From contig NZ_JFHN01000074.1 of NCBI RefSeq assembly GCF_000590885.1, positions 1-64,000 of the forward strand: a stretch of 64,000 bases of DNA, in the 5' to 3' direction. This DNA comes from Erwinia mallotivora. Lineage in GTDB: Bacteria; Pseudomonadota; Gammaproteobacteria; Enterobacterales; Enterobacteriaceae. This document shows positions 18,515 through 28,779 of this stretch, piece by piece. Made by a program: the position numbers and the translations under genes. The notes beneath the pieces are model-generated. The model had not been told where the DNA came from, searched no databases, and worked only from the letters and a program-made list of their open reading frames with translations. Each line of letters starts with the position of its first letter. Position 1 is the stretch's first letter.

Positions 18515-18949
18515 TTATCCCTTTTTTTGCAGCCCAAGACGAGGTATTTCAAGTTTTGGGCAGCGATCCATGACCACCTTCAGCCCGGCATCCGTAGCCA
18601 TTTTCGCCGCCTGCGAATTAATCACACCCAGCTGCAACCAGAGATACTTCGCGTTAATGGCAATGGCTTCCTGTGCAATACCTGGGGTAGCCTCCGCATT
18701 ACGAAAAACATCTACCATATCGACAGGTTCAGGAATATCAGCAAGTTGGGCATAAACCCTTTGTCCCAGAAGCGTCTGCCCTGCCAGTCTGGGGCTGACC
18801 GGTGAAACTTTATACCCCTGTGCCAACAGGTAAGCCATTACACCATAGCTGGGACGGCCAGGTTTTTCACTTGCCCCCACCAGCGCAATATGGCGCGTGT
18901 CAGTCAGAATCTCTGCCAGTATTTCATCGTTCACAATCACTTCCTCCAT
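18515..18949 (-). CDS. yccU: CoA-binding protein YccU
   Basis: A 144-residue CoA-binding-domain (Rossmann) protein. H-I-A-L-V-G-A-S-E-K-P-G-R-P-S-Y-G-V near residue 20 is the nucleotide loop, and M-D-R-C-P-x-x-E-I-P-R-L ends the family domain. The true ligand and role are unknown. It is a little longer at the N-terminus than E. coli YccU (137 aa). Confidence 0.92.
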   Translation of the reverse strand: MEEVIVNDEILAEILTDTRHIALVGASEKPGRPSYGVMAYLLAQGYKVSPVSPRLAGQTLLGQRVYAQLADIPEPVDMVDVFRNAEATPGIAQEAIAINAKYLWLQLGVINSQAAKMATDAGLKVVMDRCPKLEIPRLGLQKKG

Positions 18950-19118
18950 AAATCCGGATTTTGATTAAACATCCTGTAAAGAGCCATAATTCCTTCTCTT
19001 ATCTCAGATATGCGCTGGAAATTAGCACAAATAAATATGTTAAAATGTTAATATGCTGCCATACTGAAAGACTTTGATACATTCGGCCTTTTCGCGTATC
19101 TGCACATCCGGAGAAATA

Positions 19119-19775
19119 ATGAAGCTGCGTCTGGTGATAACAGGACTTTTCACTCTGCTCGCTACAGTCGCCACCCAGGCAACAACCCTGAAGCTGGCAC
19201 CCGATATTGATCTGCTGGTGCTGGACGGGCGCAAAATTTCTGGCTCATTGCTGAAAGGTGCAGATGGACTGGAGCTGGAGCGTGGACAGCATCAGGTACT
19301 TTTTCGTATGGAAAAAAACCTGAAAAACAGTTCGCAGACGCTCATCCCCTGGATTTCAAATCCCCTGATTGTTACTTTTAACGCGCAGGTCCGCTCGATC
19401 AGTATTACTTTGCCCGCGTTGACTACTGTGCAGCAAGGGATGGCCTTTAATACGCATCCCGAGTTTCATCTCTACGATGAACATCATCAGCTGATAGAAA
19501 GCCAACAGGATCATCTGATGACCGCCAAAGATGAAAATTTTGAGCAGGCTATGGTGGCTTATAATATGCAAGGCAATGTGGCTTCTGTCCCCCGCTTTGC
19601 ACGGTCTCACACTGCGGGCAGTTCATCAGTGGGTAATCGTGCACTGGACTTTGCTCAGGATACAGGCAGTACAGTGACTTCCGGCAGCCGGGTACTTCAA
19701 TTGTGGTACGACCAGGTGGATTCAGCGACGCGTCAGCGCCTGGCTATGCTGTTAAGAGCGCTGCGCGCAACCTGA
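19119..19775 (+). CDS. yccT: YccT family secreted protein (CsgI, curli inhibitor in E. coli)
   Basis: A 218-residue protein of the DUF2057/UPF0319 family with a signal peptide ([11 protein letters not shown], cleavage near A-T-Q-A). E. coli YccT has been named CsgI for inhibiting curli assembly. The family opening [16 protein letters not shown] is intact. The start at 19119 has GGAGA upstream; the frame opens at 19074. It is divergent from yccU, with an AT-rich promoter region between them. Confidence 0.9.
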   Translation: MKLRLVITGLFTLLATVATQATTLKLAPDIDLLVLDGRKISGSLLKGADGLELERGQHQVLFRMEKNLKNSSQTLIPWISNPLIVTFNAQVRSISITLPALTTVQQGMAFNTHPEFHLYDEHHQLIESQQDHLMTAKDENFEQAMVAYNMQGNVASVPRFARSHTAGSSSVGNRALDFAQDTGSTVTSGSRVLQLWYDQVDSATRQRLAMLLRALRAT

Positions 19776-19848
19776 TTTTGTATGCTTTGTGCTTACCCGC
19801 CAGGCGTATTCAGTTTTATATATTTTTACCCAATACAAGGATGCAGTA

Positions 19849-20310
19849 ATGGAGAACACCACCCGTCAGATTCAGCAAAAAAAACATATTGCACTGGTCG
19901 CACATGACCATTGTAAAAAATCTTTGATGGATTGGGTCGATACCCACAAAGATGTTTTAAAGCATCACTCTCTTTATGCTACCGGTACAACGGGGAATCT
20001 GATTCAACGGGCCACCGGTTTGTCGGTTACCGCGATGTTAAGCGGACCAATGGGCGGCGATCAGCAGGTGGGCGCGTTGATATCGGAAGGAAAAATTGAC
20101 GTATTGTTCTTCTTCTGGGATCCGTTGAATGCCGTGCCGCACGATCCCGATGTAAAAGCACTTTTACGTCTGGCCACCGTGTGGAATATCCCGGTTGCGA
20201 CTAACCGTTCAACCGCCGATTTTATCATCCACTCTCCGCTGTTTTCCACTGAGGTCGCAATTGTCATCCCGGATTATCAGCGTTATTTACAGGAACGTCT
20301 TAAGTCATAA
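19849..20310 (+). CDS. mgsA: Methylglyoxal synthase MgsA
   Basis: A 153-residue enzyme that converts dihydroxyacetone phosphate to methylglyoxal and phosphate, relieving sugar-phosphate stress. Conserved motifs [11 protein letters not shown] and [11 protein letters not shown] (with the catalytic Asp) are present. I chose the ATG at 19849 to match the E. coli start M-E-x-T-T-R; AAGG lies upstream. It is convergent with helD. Confidence 0.96.
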   Translation: MENTTRQIQQKKHIALVAHDHCKKSLMDWVDTHKDVLKHHSLYATGTTGNLIQRATGLSVTAMLSGPMGGDQQVGALISEGKIDVLFFFWDPLNAVPHDPDVKALLRLATVWNIPVATNRSTADFIIHSPLFSTEVAIVIPDYQRYLQERLKS

Positions 20311-20322
20311 TCCTGCTTAACT

Positions 20323-22374
20323 TTACGGTTTACGTAGTACCGGAACGCCGAGTCGTTTGAACTCCTCAACGAATACTGACGGCGCGTCAGCATCAAACAG
20401 CATCCACACTTGTTTTCTGGCGCGTGTAATGGCGACATAAGCCAGTCTTCTCTCTTCAGCATCCATAAAATCTTCAGGTTGAGGCAACAACGCTTTCTCC
20501 ATTACTGATTCGCGGGCAACTGCCGGAAACCCATCACTTCCCGCCTTCAGCCCCAGCAGTAACACGTAATCTGCCTGCTGACCTTTGCTGGCATGGATGG
20601 TTGCATGGTCAATTTTCAATTTTGGCCATCGGGTGACCGCTTTTTCCAGCAAATGTGGACGCAGATAATGGTATCGGGTGAGCACTAATATCCGTTCATC
20701 CGGCGTGACATAACCGCTCAGTTTATCCAGCAATGCTTCCAGCTGCGCCTCAGGTAACAGCAAGACAGACTTTTTATTTCCTTTACTCACGCTGTTCAGC
20801 GGTTTTTTTAACTGATACGGGTTGCTCTGGATAAAATTACTGGCAATCTCGCCAATGCGATCGTTAAAGCGGTAGGTGGTATCAAGAATACAACTTTCAC
20901 CCTCGCCAAAGTGATGGTGAAAAGCAGTGGTTAGCGTCATTTCCGCACCGCTAAAACGGTATATAGCCTGCCAGTCATCTCCTACGGCAAACAGTGAAGT
21001 TTGTTTATTCTGCCTTCTGAGCGCAGCCAGCAGTGCAGCTCGTTGTGGTGAAATATCCTGAAATTCATCCACCAGAATATGTTTCCACGGGGTAATAAAA
21101 CGGCCTTTATCGAGAATATTGATCGCCTGATGAATCAGCCCTGAAAAATCCACAGCCCCCTCTTCTTTAAGTTCACGTTTCCAGGCTTTCATAATCGGTG
21201 CCATCAACTTCACCCGTTTGGCAAACTGCTCACGCATGTCTTCAGGTGCTGACTCAATCATTGCCGCCTGGGCACCACCGTGCATTCGCATCAGCCCAAG
21301 CCATTGCTCCAGACGACTCACCAGTCGTTTCGCCAACCGCTCATCATTCCAGAAATCCTCGCCCGGCTGCCAGTCAAGATCACCTTCCAGCCACTGCCGC
21401 CAGCCATTGGCATGCGCCTTTTTTTCACTGCATTGCTGACGCCAGATATCAATCAGCAGTTGCTGTCGCAACTTACTGTCCGTCTCCAGTTTGCTAATCT
21501 TCGGTGACTTTGTGCTGCCCTGCTGGATGATATGAAGTGCAAGTGAATGAAAGGTTCGCGCCTGAATACCTTCCGTATCCAGACGAGCAGTGATGCGGTC
21601 GTTCATCTCTTCCGCTGCTTTACGACCAAACGCCAGCAACAGAATCTGGTCCGGTGTTGCCTGCCTGCGCGTCAATAACCAGCCGACACGAGCGACCAGC
21701 ACCGATGTCTTTCCACTTCCAGCCCCCGCCAACACCAGCACGGCCTCTTCACCGTTGATTACCGCCCTGGCCTGGGACGTATTGAGCGGGGATGTTTCAA
21801 CGGTATTAAAATAGTCTGCATACTGTTGCAGCATTTTCTGCGACCACTGCGTATTACGTTCTTTGCGACGTCCATCGCCGTTTTCCAGCCATTGCTGAAG
21901 AAACTGATACGCATCACGACAGTTAGTGAACTCCGGCAACCTTGCTACTGGCAGAGGAAGGGAAGCAAAGGCCTGCAACACGGCCTGATCCCATTCAGCG
22001 ATATCGCTGCGTTTTAACCATTTATCCTGTTGCTCAAGATGTTTGATCCTGGTCACTGCGTCATTGAGAACCTGAGCTGAAATGTTACTCATCTCCGTAC
22101 TCCAGCTCTGCCACGACTGATTCAGATAATGAAAAAAACGTTGAGTTTCCTGCCATTCCGTTCCATGCAGCCGCACGACTTTTTCATCAGGCAACGTAAA
22201 TTCAAGCTCTCCCCACACCAGACCACGTTTACATCTGATAGCCAGAAGTTGATTAAAAGGAATCAGATACTCATGTTTTTCACCACTGACCTCGATACCT
22301 GCTGACAATAACCTCACCCGATTATAGGGATGTTGTGCCAGATGCTTACCCAGCGACGTCGCTTTCAGTTCCAT
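20323..22374 (-). CDS. helD: DNA helicase IV HelD
   Basis: Superfamily 1 UvrD-like 3'-5' helicase of 683 residues (E. coli 684). It has a HelD-specific N-terminal domain (about residues 1-190), Walker A A-G-A-G-S-G-K-T at 216-223, the D-E-F-Q-D motif II and the late V-A-I-T-R-A-R-K motif VI. It acts in recombination and replication repair. It is divergent from yccF. Confidence 0.95.
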   Translation of the reverse strand: MELKATSLGKHLAQHPYNRVRLLSAGIEVSGEKHEYLIPFNQLLAIRCKRGLVWGELEFTLPDEKVVRLHGTEWQETQRFFHYLNQSWQSWSTEMSNISAQVLNDAVTRIKHLEQQDKWLKRSDIAEWDQAVLQAFASLPLPVARLPEFTNCRDAYQFLQQWLENGDGRRKERNTQWSQKMLQQYADYFNTVETSPLNTSQARAVINGEEAVLVLAGAGSGKTSVLVARVGWLLTRRQATPDQILLLAFGRKAAEEMNDRITARLDTEGIQARTFHSLALHIIQQGSTKSPKISKLETDSKLRQQLLIDIWRQQCSEKKAHANGWRQWLEGDLDWQPGEDFWNDERLAKRLVSRLEQWLGLMRMHGGAQAAMIESAPEDMREQFAKRVKLMAPIMKAWKRELKEEGAVDFSGLIHQAINILDKGRFITPWKHILVDEFQDISPQRAALLAALRRQNKQTSLFAVGDDWQAIYRFSGAEMTLTTAFHHHFGEGESCILDTTYRFNDRIGEIASNFIQSNPYQLKKPLNSVSKGNKKSVLLLPEAQLEALLDKLSGYVTPDERILVLTRYHYLRPHLLEKAVTRWPKLKIDHATIHASKGQQADYVLLLGLKAGSDGFPAVARESVMEKALLPQPEDFMDAEERRLAYVAITRARKQVWMLFDADAPSVFVEEFKRLGVPVLRKP

Positions 22375-22507
22375 AATCTTTCTCAGGTGTGGTTATCGTA
22401 TGTTGGCAACAGTTTAACGGCTGGCACTGTACCGCTCCAGCCTTAAAACGCGGTACAATCAAGCAATTGAATCGCGTTATAAGTAGCAGACATAAGGAAC
22501 AGTACCA

Positions 22508-22954
22508 ATGCGTGCAGTTTTAAATATTTTGAATTTTATTCTGGGCGGTTTTCTCACCACCTTTTGCTGGCTGATTGCGACGCTAATCAGCATCATTTTC
22601 ATCTTCACTTTGCCACTAACCCGCTCCTGCTGGGAAATTACCAAACTGTCCCTCTTGCCTTACGGCAATGAAGCAGTACATGTTGATGAGCTTAATCCCG
22701 AAAAAAGAAATGTGCTGATGAACTCCGGAGGAACCTTGTTAAATATTTTGTGGTTCATCTTTTTTGGTTGGTAGTTGTGCCTGATGCATATCATGGCGGG
22801 TATAACGCAGTGCATCACTCTGATCGGCATTCCGACGGGCATCGCGAACTTTAAAATTGCCGTCATTGCCCTGTGGCCTGTGGGTCGTCGCGTCGTCAGC
22901 GTTGAGGTCGCCAGAGCCGCCCGTGAGGCCAACGCCCGCCGTCGTTTTAACTGA
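22508..22954 (+). pseudogene. yccF: yccF inner-membrane protein, interrupted by an in-frame amber codon
   Basis: The reading frame encodes the 148-residue YccF family membrane protein from M-R-A-V-L-N-I-L-N-F to A-N-A-R-R-R-F-N, but codon 89 is TAG (22772-22774) where homologs have TGG: the sequence reads F-F-G-W-stop-L-C-L-M-H-I. The frame then continues open to the TGA at 22952-22954. A single G-to-A change explains it. The 88-residue product would keep the first helices only. An ATG four codons later could restart. yccS follows eight bases after the true end. The YccF role is unknown. Confidence 0.9.
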
Positions 22955-22961
22955 GGCATCA

Positions 22962-25100
22962 ATGCGCTTAATGTTAACGCCACACCTGAGACGCTATGCC
23001 TGTAACAGCACACTGCTGTATAACCTGCGCATCCTCATTGCCTTATCAGGAAGTGTGGGCCTGCCGTGGTGGCTGGGACAAATTAGCTGGACCATTCCGT
23101 TAACATTAGGTGTGGTTGCTGCTGCACTGACCGACCTGGATGACCGACTGAGTGGTCGGCTGCGCAATTTACTGATTACACTGATCTGTTTTTGTGCTGC
23201 ATCCCTCTCTGTTGAGCTGCTGTCACCGTATCCCTGGCTGTTCACCATTGGACTGGCGCTGTCAACCTGGAGTTTCATCCTGCTTGGGGCGCTGGGACAA
23301 CGCTACGCCACTATTGCTTTTGGCGCTTTGCTCATTGCCATCTATACGCTGCTGGGCGTCGGCCTGTTTCCACAGTGGTATCTTCAGCCGTCACTGCTGC
23401 TGTGCGGTGCCGTCTGGTATAATCTCCTGACGCTGACCGGACACCTGATTTTTCCCATTCGTCCATTACAGGAAAATATCGCCCGATGCTTTGAAGGTTT
23501 AGCTGTTTATCTGGAGGCAAAGGCAGGCCTTTTTGATCCTGATATCGAAGAACATGATGATAAGTCTTTGATTGATGTTGCTATGACTAACAGTCAGTTA
23601 GTCTCTGTCCTTAATCAGACAAAAATTTCCATTCAGTCGCGCCTACGCGGCGATCGGGGGCAACGAGGAACACGGCGTACACTGCACTACTATTTTGTCG
23701 CTCAGGATATTCACGAACGCGCCAGTTCTTCTCATGCTCAGTACCATGCTTTACGCCGTGAGTATCGTTACAGCGATATTCTGTTTCGCTTTCAACGGCT
23801 CCTCTCACTTCAGGGTAAAGCCTGTCAACAATTGGCAAATTGCATCCTGATGCGTGAAAGATATCAGCATGATGTCCGTTTTGAGCGCAGTTTTATGCAT
23901 CTGCATGCGGCGCTGCGGCGTCTGAGCACATCTCATCCGACCAACAGCGATGTGCAGGCAATGACATTTCTGTTACATAACCTTAAAGCCATCGACGCAC
24001 AGCTGGCGGCTGTCGAATCAGAACAGGATGTAGTTCAGGATTACAATAACCACGATCAGGCACTTTCAAGCGAGGGGTTGACCGGCTGGCAGGATATCAG
24101 GTTGAGAATCAGCCGACATCTTACACCTGACTCAGCCCTTTTTCGCCATGCGGTGCGCATGTCGCTGCTGCTGTGTAGTGGATATGCTTTTATTAAACTG
24201 ACCGGAATGGAGCATGGCTACTGGATCCTCCTGACCAGCTTATTTGTCTGTCAGCCCAATTATAATGCGACCAAACGTCGACTGGCTTTGCGTATTGTCG
24301 GCACTCTGGCCGGTATTGTCGTCGGTTTACCCCTGCTGTGGCTGATACCTTCCGTAGAGGGGCAACTCATCCTGATTGTTATTAGTGGGGTGCTGTTTTT
24401 TGCCTTTCGTCAGTCACGATATGCCAACGCAACCCTGTTTATCACGCTGCTGGTTTTATGCTGTTTTAATTTGCTGGGTGAAGGTTTTGAGGTTGCACTG
24501 CCCCGGATTATCGATACGCTTATTGGCTGTGGCATTGCGTGGCTGGCCGTAGCGTTTATCTGGCCGGACTGGCGTTTTCGCCGTCTCTCTTCGATTATCA
24601 GGCAGACTTTGCATACCCATTGTCGCTATCTTGATGCGATTCTTGTGCAATATCATCAGGGTAAAGATAATCGTCTGGATTACCGGATTGCCCGACGTGA
24701 TGCTCACAACAGCGATGCTGAACTGGCTTCCGTCGTCTCAAATATTTCAGCTGAAAAAAATGTCAGTGCATCACTTCGTGAAAATGCCTTCCGATTCCTG
24801 TGCCTGAACCATTCTTTTCTGAGTTATGTTTCAGCACTGGGCGCACACCGGGAAAAACTCACCGATTCTTTAATGCTGCAACTATTGGATGATGCAGTCT
24901 GCTATGTTGATGATGTATTACAGATGGAAACGCAGGATGAAGCAAAAGCGCAGCGACTGCTGAGCAATCTGTCGCTGCGTATTAAGGCAATGGAAGCCAG
25001 GCCGGAAACAAAAGAGTCGCTGGTTCTGCAACAAACAGGCTTACTGGTTGCACTGCTTCCGGAAATTTCACAGTTAAAGAAGCAGATTATCAACGGGTAG
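22962..25100 (+). CDS. yccS: YccS family putative transporter (FUSC-like)
   Basis: A large integral inner-membrane protein of 712 residues with two membrane blocks (roughly residues 15-150 and 390-520) around cytoplasmic segments. It belongs to the FUSC/aromatic-acid-exporter-like YccS family. Conserved parts include I-P-L-T-L-G-V-V-A-A-A-L-T-D-L-D-D-R-L and H-G-Y-W-I-L-L-T-S-L-F-V-C-Q-P-N-Y. The substrate is unknown. The start at 22962 has GAGG five bases upstream; 22971 would match the E. coli start. It is probably cotranscribed with yccF, and its 3' end overlaps convergent tfoX by 11 bp. Confidence 0.93.
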   Translation: MRLMLTPHLRRYACNSTLLYNLRILIALSGSVGLPWWLGQISWTIPLTLGVVAAALTDLDDRLSGRLRNLLITLICFCAASLSVELLSPYPWLFTIGLALSTWSFILLGALGQRYATIAFGALLIAIYTLLGVGLFPQWYLQPSLLLCGAVWYNLLTLTGHLIFPIRPLQENIARCFEGLAVYLEAKAGLFDPDIEEHDDKSLIDVAMTNSQLVSVLNQTKISIQSRLRGDRGQRGTRRTLHYYFVAQDIHERASSSHAQYHALRREYRYSDILFRFQRLLSLQGKACQQLANCILMRERYQHDVRFERSFMHLHAALRRLSTSHPTNSDVQAMTFLLHNLKAIDAQLAAVESEQDVVQDYNNHDQALSSEGLTGWQDIRLRISRHLTPDSALFRHAVRMSLLLCSGYAFIKLTGMEHGYWILLTSLFVCQPNYNATKRRLALRIVGTLAGIVVGLPLLWLIPSVEGQLILIVISGVLFFAFRQSRYANATLFITLLVLCCFNLLGEGFEVALPRIIDTLIGCGIAWLAVAFIWPDWRFRRLSSIIRQTLHTHCRYLDAILVQYHQGKDNRLDYRIARRDAHNSDAELASVVSNISAEKNVSASLRENAFRFLCLNHSFLSYVSALGAHREKLTDSLMLQLLDDAVCYVDDVLQMETQDEAKAQRLLSNLSLRIKAMEARPETKESLVLQQTGLLVALLPEISQLKKQIING

Positions 25101-25725
25101 ATTTTAGTTTTTCAGCGTAGCGCTTCAGGCGCAGCGTTTCACAGTACCAGTGTCGAAGCTCAGCTTTAATCGCCTGGGGCAATGCCTGATGGTGCCGCCC
25201 CAGGATGGCACCCTCGAGGGCAAAGAGGACGTTGATCCCCAGATTTTGATTATGCGCATGCAATTTTAGCCAACACCGCCTGGACCCCTGCTCTTTGAGC
25301 ATTTTGACTGTGCTGATGCCAACATGACGTAACAGCACCTCAAGACGCATAGTAAGATTGGGCAGATCTTTTAACCGACGGTTCTGCTGGTTCCACGCCC
25401 GTTGCTGCATTGCACCTTGTAAACAAAGCTTTGATAAAGCTAATAGCTGCTGTGGTTCCTTCCACAATGGCTCATCTACCCGGTAATACTCCAGGGAGAC
25501 AGGAATTCCTCTTTTATTCAACGTCAGGGATTTCATCTTTCTCTCTGTGATATAAGGTCTGACCTGCTCACATGCACGAAGATACAGCTCCCCATCTGCA
25601 ACCACGGCAAAAACGACACGGTCCACAGAAAGACTAAAACCACCAAACTGGCTGCGGCAGGCAATGTCTCCCAGCTGTGCAAGTTTGTCTTTTGTAATCG
25701 CAATCATACTCTTAGTGTCTTCCAT
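25090..25725 (-). CDS. tfoX: Competence regulator TfoX/Sxy
   Basis: A 211-residue protein with the TfoX N-terminal domain (F-G-G-F-S-L-S-V-D-R-V-V-F-A) and C-terminal helix-hairpin-like domain (L-P-N-L-T-M-R-L-E-V-L-L-R-H-V-G-I). In E. coli Sxy works with CRP at CRP-S promoters of DNA-uptake genes. Length fits E. coli Sxy (209 aa). The position between yccS and sulA matches E. coli. Confidence 0.93.
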   Translation of the reverse strand: MEDTKSMIAITKDKLAQLGDIACRSQFGGFSLSVDRVVFAVVADGELYLRACEQVRPYITERKMKSLTLNKRGIPVSLEYYRVDEPLWKEPQQLLALSKLCLQGAMQQRAWNQQNRRLKDLPNLTMRLEVLLRHVGISTVKMLKEQGSRRCWLKLHAHNQNLGINVLFALEGAILGRHHQALPQAIKAELRHWYCETLRLKRYAEKLKSTR

Positions 25726-25887
25726 AATATTTTTTCCTTACTTTGTGTCTGTACAGATACTTTCCGGGGAAAAAGTATGCAATAGCGGTTACAGGTTCAA
25801 TTAATAATTGCTGTTCCATCCGCTTACATTCCGATTTTGCGATGCGTTTTGAAAAAATAAGATTGATCTTTGCTCATCATACCTATA

Positions 25888-25903
25888 CTGTACATTCATA
25901 CAG
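25888..25903. promoter_or_regulatory. LexA (SOS) box of sulA
   Basis: CTGTACATTCATACAG keeps the CTGT-N8-ACAG consensus exactly. It overlaps a TATACT -10-like element (25884-25889) and lies 22 bases before sulA, so LexA would block transcription until DNA damage. Confidence 0.93.
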
Positions 25904-25924
25904 TGATATGCGAGCCACGCCATT

Positions 25925-26422
25925 ATGCAAACACATTTCCTGAAATATCAGTATTCTAATAACAGCTATCGTGCAGCACGCCCGTGTTCTACCCCTCAAT
26001 CAGGTAAATCTACGGGTTTAATCAGTGAACTGGTCTACAGTGAAAATGAGTTGGGCATGGCCCAATTGCTTCTGGTGCCACTATTGCAGCAGTTAGGTAC
26101 TGAGTCACGGTGGCAACTTTGGCTGACGCCCGGACAAAAGCTGAGCCGTAGCTGGCTCACACAATCTGGTCTGCCACTGAACAAAGTTATGCAGCTACCT
26201 GTTACCACCGTTGAGGCCATGATCAAAGCCTTGCAGACAGGTAATTACAGTGTGGTTTTAGGCTGGTTGCCAGAGGAAATCACAGCAGATGAGCGGGCCA
26301 GACTTCAGAAAGCAGCTACCTGCGGTCAGGCTCTTGGGCTGATCATGCGTCCGGATCAAGGAAAAATTGCTCACAAAGGACCACTGAATGGACTTAAAAT
26401 TCAGTCTGGTTTGTATCATTAA
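25925..26422 (+). CDS. sulA: Cell division inhibitor SulA
   Basis: SOS-induced FtsZ inhibitor of 165 residues, degraded by Lon. The conserved core [22 protein letters not shown] and [10 protein letters not shown] is present, and the C-terminus ends G-L-Y-H, very like the Lon-recognised S-N-L-Y-H of E. coli. The N-terminal 30 residues are unlike E. coli, which is usual in this family. The ribosome site is weak. A LexA box lies directly upstream. Confidence 0.93.
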   Translation: MQTHFLKYQYSNNSYRAARPCSTPQSGKSTGLISELVYSENELGMAQLLLVPLLQQLGTESRWQLWLTPGQKLSRSWLTQSGLPLNKVMQLPVTTVEAMIKALQTGNYSVVLGWLPEEITADERARLQKAATCGQALGLIMRPDQGKIAHKGPLNGLKIQSGLYH

Positions 26423-26769
26423 GTAAAAATAAGAAGATTCTTAGACCAGATTCGCGATCCATCCGGGATAAGCCTCTGATTATGTTATGACTTGATGTGA
26501 CAATGAGTTAGCTGTTTTTTTGCTGCTTCTTTTACAGTTATTCCTCTCTGGCAAATGTGTAAAAATGTGTACGATTCTCTGTTTTTTTACAGACGTATGT
26601 CACATCATGCTTGTAAGTTTGCTAGTACGTTGTAGACTTTACGTCGCCAGGGTGCTCAATAATCTTCCTTTTTTGGATGAGACATAATCGAGCGTCTTAA
26701 CCCGGCGAAGGATTAATCAAAGAGCTAATGAAAGCTCATTGCCTATTTGGATGATAACGAGGCGCAAAA
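26423..26769 (+). promoter_or_regulatory. sulA-ompA intergenic region and ompA leader with MicA target
   Basis: 347 bp without a gene. The right half matches the long E. coli ompA leader. A hairpin GAGCT/AGCTC (26722-26726 and 26733-26737) is followed by the stretch 26748-26769 (TTGGATGATAACGAGGCG) that contains the ribosome site CGAGG and corresponds to the MicA sRNA target of E. coli. The left half (26500-26640) is AT-rich and probably holds the promoter. Confidence 0.7.
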
Positions 26770-27837
26770 ATGAAAAAGACAGCTATCGCAATTGCAGTGG
26801 CACTGGCTGGCTTCGCTACCGTAGCGCAGGCCGCCCCTAAAGATAACACCTGGTACACTGGTGCAAAACTGGGCTGGTCTCAGTATCACGACACTGGCTA
26901 CTATGGTAATGGCTATGTAAACAACGACGGTCCAACTCACGAAAGCCAGCTTGGCGCGGGTGCATTCGGTGGCTATCAGGCTAACCAGTATCTCGGCTTC
27001 GAACTGGGTTATGACTGGCTGGGACGTATGCCTTACAAAGGCAACAACGTAAACGGCGCTTTCAAGGCACAAGGTATTCAGCTGGCTGCTAAGCTGAGCT
27101 ACCCAATCATGGACGATCTGGACGTGTATACCCGTCTGGGTGGCATGGTATGGCGTGCTGATTCTACTCAGAATAACAATGGTACTCGCATCAGCGACCA
27201 CGACACCGGTGTTTCTCCACTGGCAGCCGTTGGTGTTGAATATGCTCTGACCAAAAACTGGGCAACCCGTCTGGATTACCAGTGGGTTAACAACATCGGT
27301 GATGCTAACACCGTGGGTACTCGCCCTGACAACGGTATGCTGAGCCTTGGCGTATCTTACCGCTTTGGTCAGGATGATGTTGTTGCTCCGGCACCAGCAC
27401 CAGCCCCGGCTCCAGCACCTGTTGTTGAAACCAAACGTTTCACCCTGCGTTCTGACGTTCTGTTCACCTTCAACAAGGCGACTCTGAAACCAGAAGGCCA
27501 GCAGGCTCTGGATCAGCTGTACACCCAGCTGAGCTCTCTGGATCCTAAAGATGGTTCTGTAGTCGTTCTGGGCTACACTGACCGTATCGGTTCAGAGCAG
27601 TACAACCAGAAGCTGTCTGAAAAACGTGCTCAGTCCGTTGTTGACTATTTCGTTTCTAAAGGTATCCCTTCTAACAAGATCTCTGCACGTGGCATGGGTA
27701 AATCTAACCCAGTTACCGGCAATACCTGTGACAGCGTGAAAGGCCGTAACGCCCTGATCGATTGCCTGGCACCGGATCGTCGTGTAGAAATCCAGGTTAA
27801 AGGTATCAAAGACGTGGTAACTCAGCCTCAGGGTTGA
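26770..27837 (+). CDS. ompA: Outer-membrane protein OmpA
   Basis: A 355-residue outer-membrane protein. It has a 21-residue signal peptide ending A-Q-A, an eight-strand beta-barrel (about residues 22-200), a hinge of repeated Ala-Pro (residue 206 onward) and a periplasmic OmpA/Pal domain that binds peptidoglycan ([12 protein letters not shown] through A-P-D-R-R-V-E-I). It supports envelope stability and is a phage and colicin receptor in E. coli. Codon use is strongly biased, as in highly expressed genes. Confidence 0.98.
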   Translation: MKKTAIAIAVALAGFATVAQAAPKDNTWYTGAKLGWSQYHDTGYYGNGYVNNDGPTHESQLGAGAFGGYQANQYLGFELGYDWLGRMPYKGNNVNGAFKAQGIQLAAKLSYPIMDDLDVYTRLGGMVWRADSTQNNNGTRISDHDTGVSPLAAVGVEYALTKNWATRLDYQWVNNIGDANTVGTRPDNGMLSLGVSYRFGQDDVVAPAPAPAPAPAPVVETKRFTLRSDVLFTFNKATLKPEGQQALDQLYTQLSSLDPKDGSVVVLGYTDRIGSEQYNQKLSEKRAQSVVDYFVSKGIPSNKISARGMGKSNPVTGNTCDSVKGRNALIDCLAPDRRVEIQVKGIKDVVTQPQG

Positions 27838-27890
27838 TCGCTTTGATATAGTGCCGCTCAGATATTGTGGATAGCCCGATAATGAGCGGT

Positions 27891-27952
27891 AAAAAATACA
27901 GGCACAGAGAATGTTATTTGCTTAAGTAGTAACATATCCTCTGTGCCTGTAT
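27891..27952 (-). terminator. Long hairpin downstream of ompA, terminator for the matP side
   Basis: Arms of 14 bp (27896-27909 with 27939-27952) plus an inner 6-bp stem (27911-27916 with 27930-27935). On the minus strand the hairpin is followed by TTTTTT, so it should stop leftward transcripts from matP. A separate CCGCTCA/TGAGCGG stem lies just before it, at about 27853-27889, near the ompA 3' end. Confidence 0.75.
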
Positions 27953-28142
27953 CTGTTACGGATTTACCTGAAACAGTTATATACTTTTTCCCCAGTTACA
28001 CCTTGCCGAAAAATTTACTGCTCATACTCTCAGCTGAAGTATCTATACCCATTTCTCACCACGGCCTTGTTTCCTGTGTTTCCTGTTATAAATTCTCTGG
28101 TCGCTTGTTTGCCAGGCAATTTTTGCATCAGTAGTGATTTTG

Positions 28143-28607
28143 TCAGCCGGGCTGGTCAGGTTTGCCAAGAATGGCTTTCAAATCCTGTTTAAGAGAGTCC
28201 ATCTGACTGGCATATTTTTCTTTATATTCAGCATCTTCTATCAACTGCACTATGGTTTCCGATAAGGTGCTGTTGCGACGTTGAGCCAGCCCAGCCAGGC
28301 GCTGCCACACCAGATACTCCAGATCGATTGACTTCTTTCGCGTGTGCTGATGCTCCGCATTAAAATGGCGTTTACGCCGGGCGCGAATGGTTTGTTTCAT
28401 CCGGTTCTCGAGTGCCGGATTAATATGGCAAGCGATCCATTGCAACACATCGACCGGACGATTCTCCATGGCCAGAAGTTCATCCACCGCCACCTGTGCG
28501 GCACTGAATTCCAGATAGCGGGTAATCATTTCTCCCTCCCGGTGTTTTTTAACCAGGTATTTCCACTTCCATCCGCTCTCAAGATTTTCCAGTTGCTGAT
28601 ATTTCAT
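28143..28607 (-). CDS. matP: Ter macrodomain organiser MatP
   Basis: A 154-residue DNA-binding protein that condenses the terminus macrodomain by binding matS sites and links it to the divisome through ZapB. The N-terminal helical bundle ([18 protein letters not shown]) and the ribbon-helix-helix segment ([12 protein letters not shown]) match E. coli MatP. It is divergent from the Lon-like gene. Confidence 0.95.
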   Translation of the reverse strand: MKYQQLENLESGWKWKYLVKKHREGEMITRYLEFSAAQVAVDELLAMENRPVDVLQWIACHINPALENRMKQTIRARRKRHFNAEHQHTRKKSIDLEYLVWQRLAGLAQRRNSTLSETIVQLIEDAEYKEKYASQMDSLKQDLKAILGKPDQPG

Positions 28608-28779
28608 CGCAATCTCATGTGGTTAACTAATTTGCTTAGAATAACAGCTTTTTTTAACGCTGCCGCCCAGAAAACCAGACCGTGTCTTGCCATAAATGTA
28701 AATGCATCTCTGCGATGCTTAACAGAGTGGAATCCAGTATAATGGTGGTTTTAATCAATTCAGAGAAAATACGATAACT

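Noticed and set aside
27943..28134. 63-codon plus-strand frame between ompA and matP
   Set aside because: Begins inside the hairpin, lacks a ribosome site and matches nothing known.
28143..28607. matS sites (GTGACRNYGTCAC) expected near matP
   Set aside because: I scanned GTGAC occurrences by eye and found no full match, so no matS site is claimed; a pattern search would settle it.
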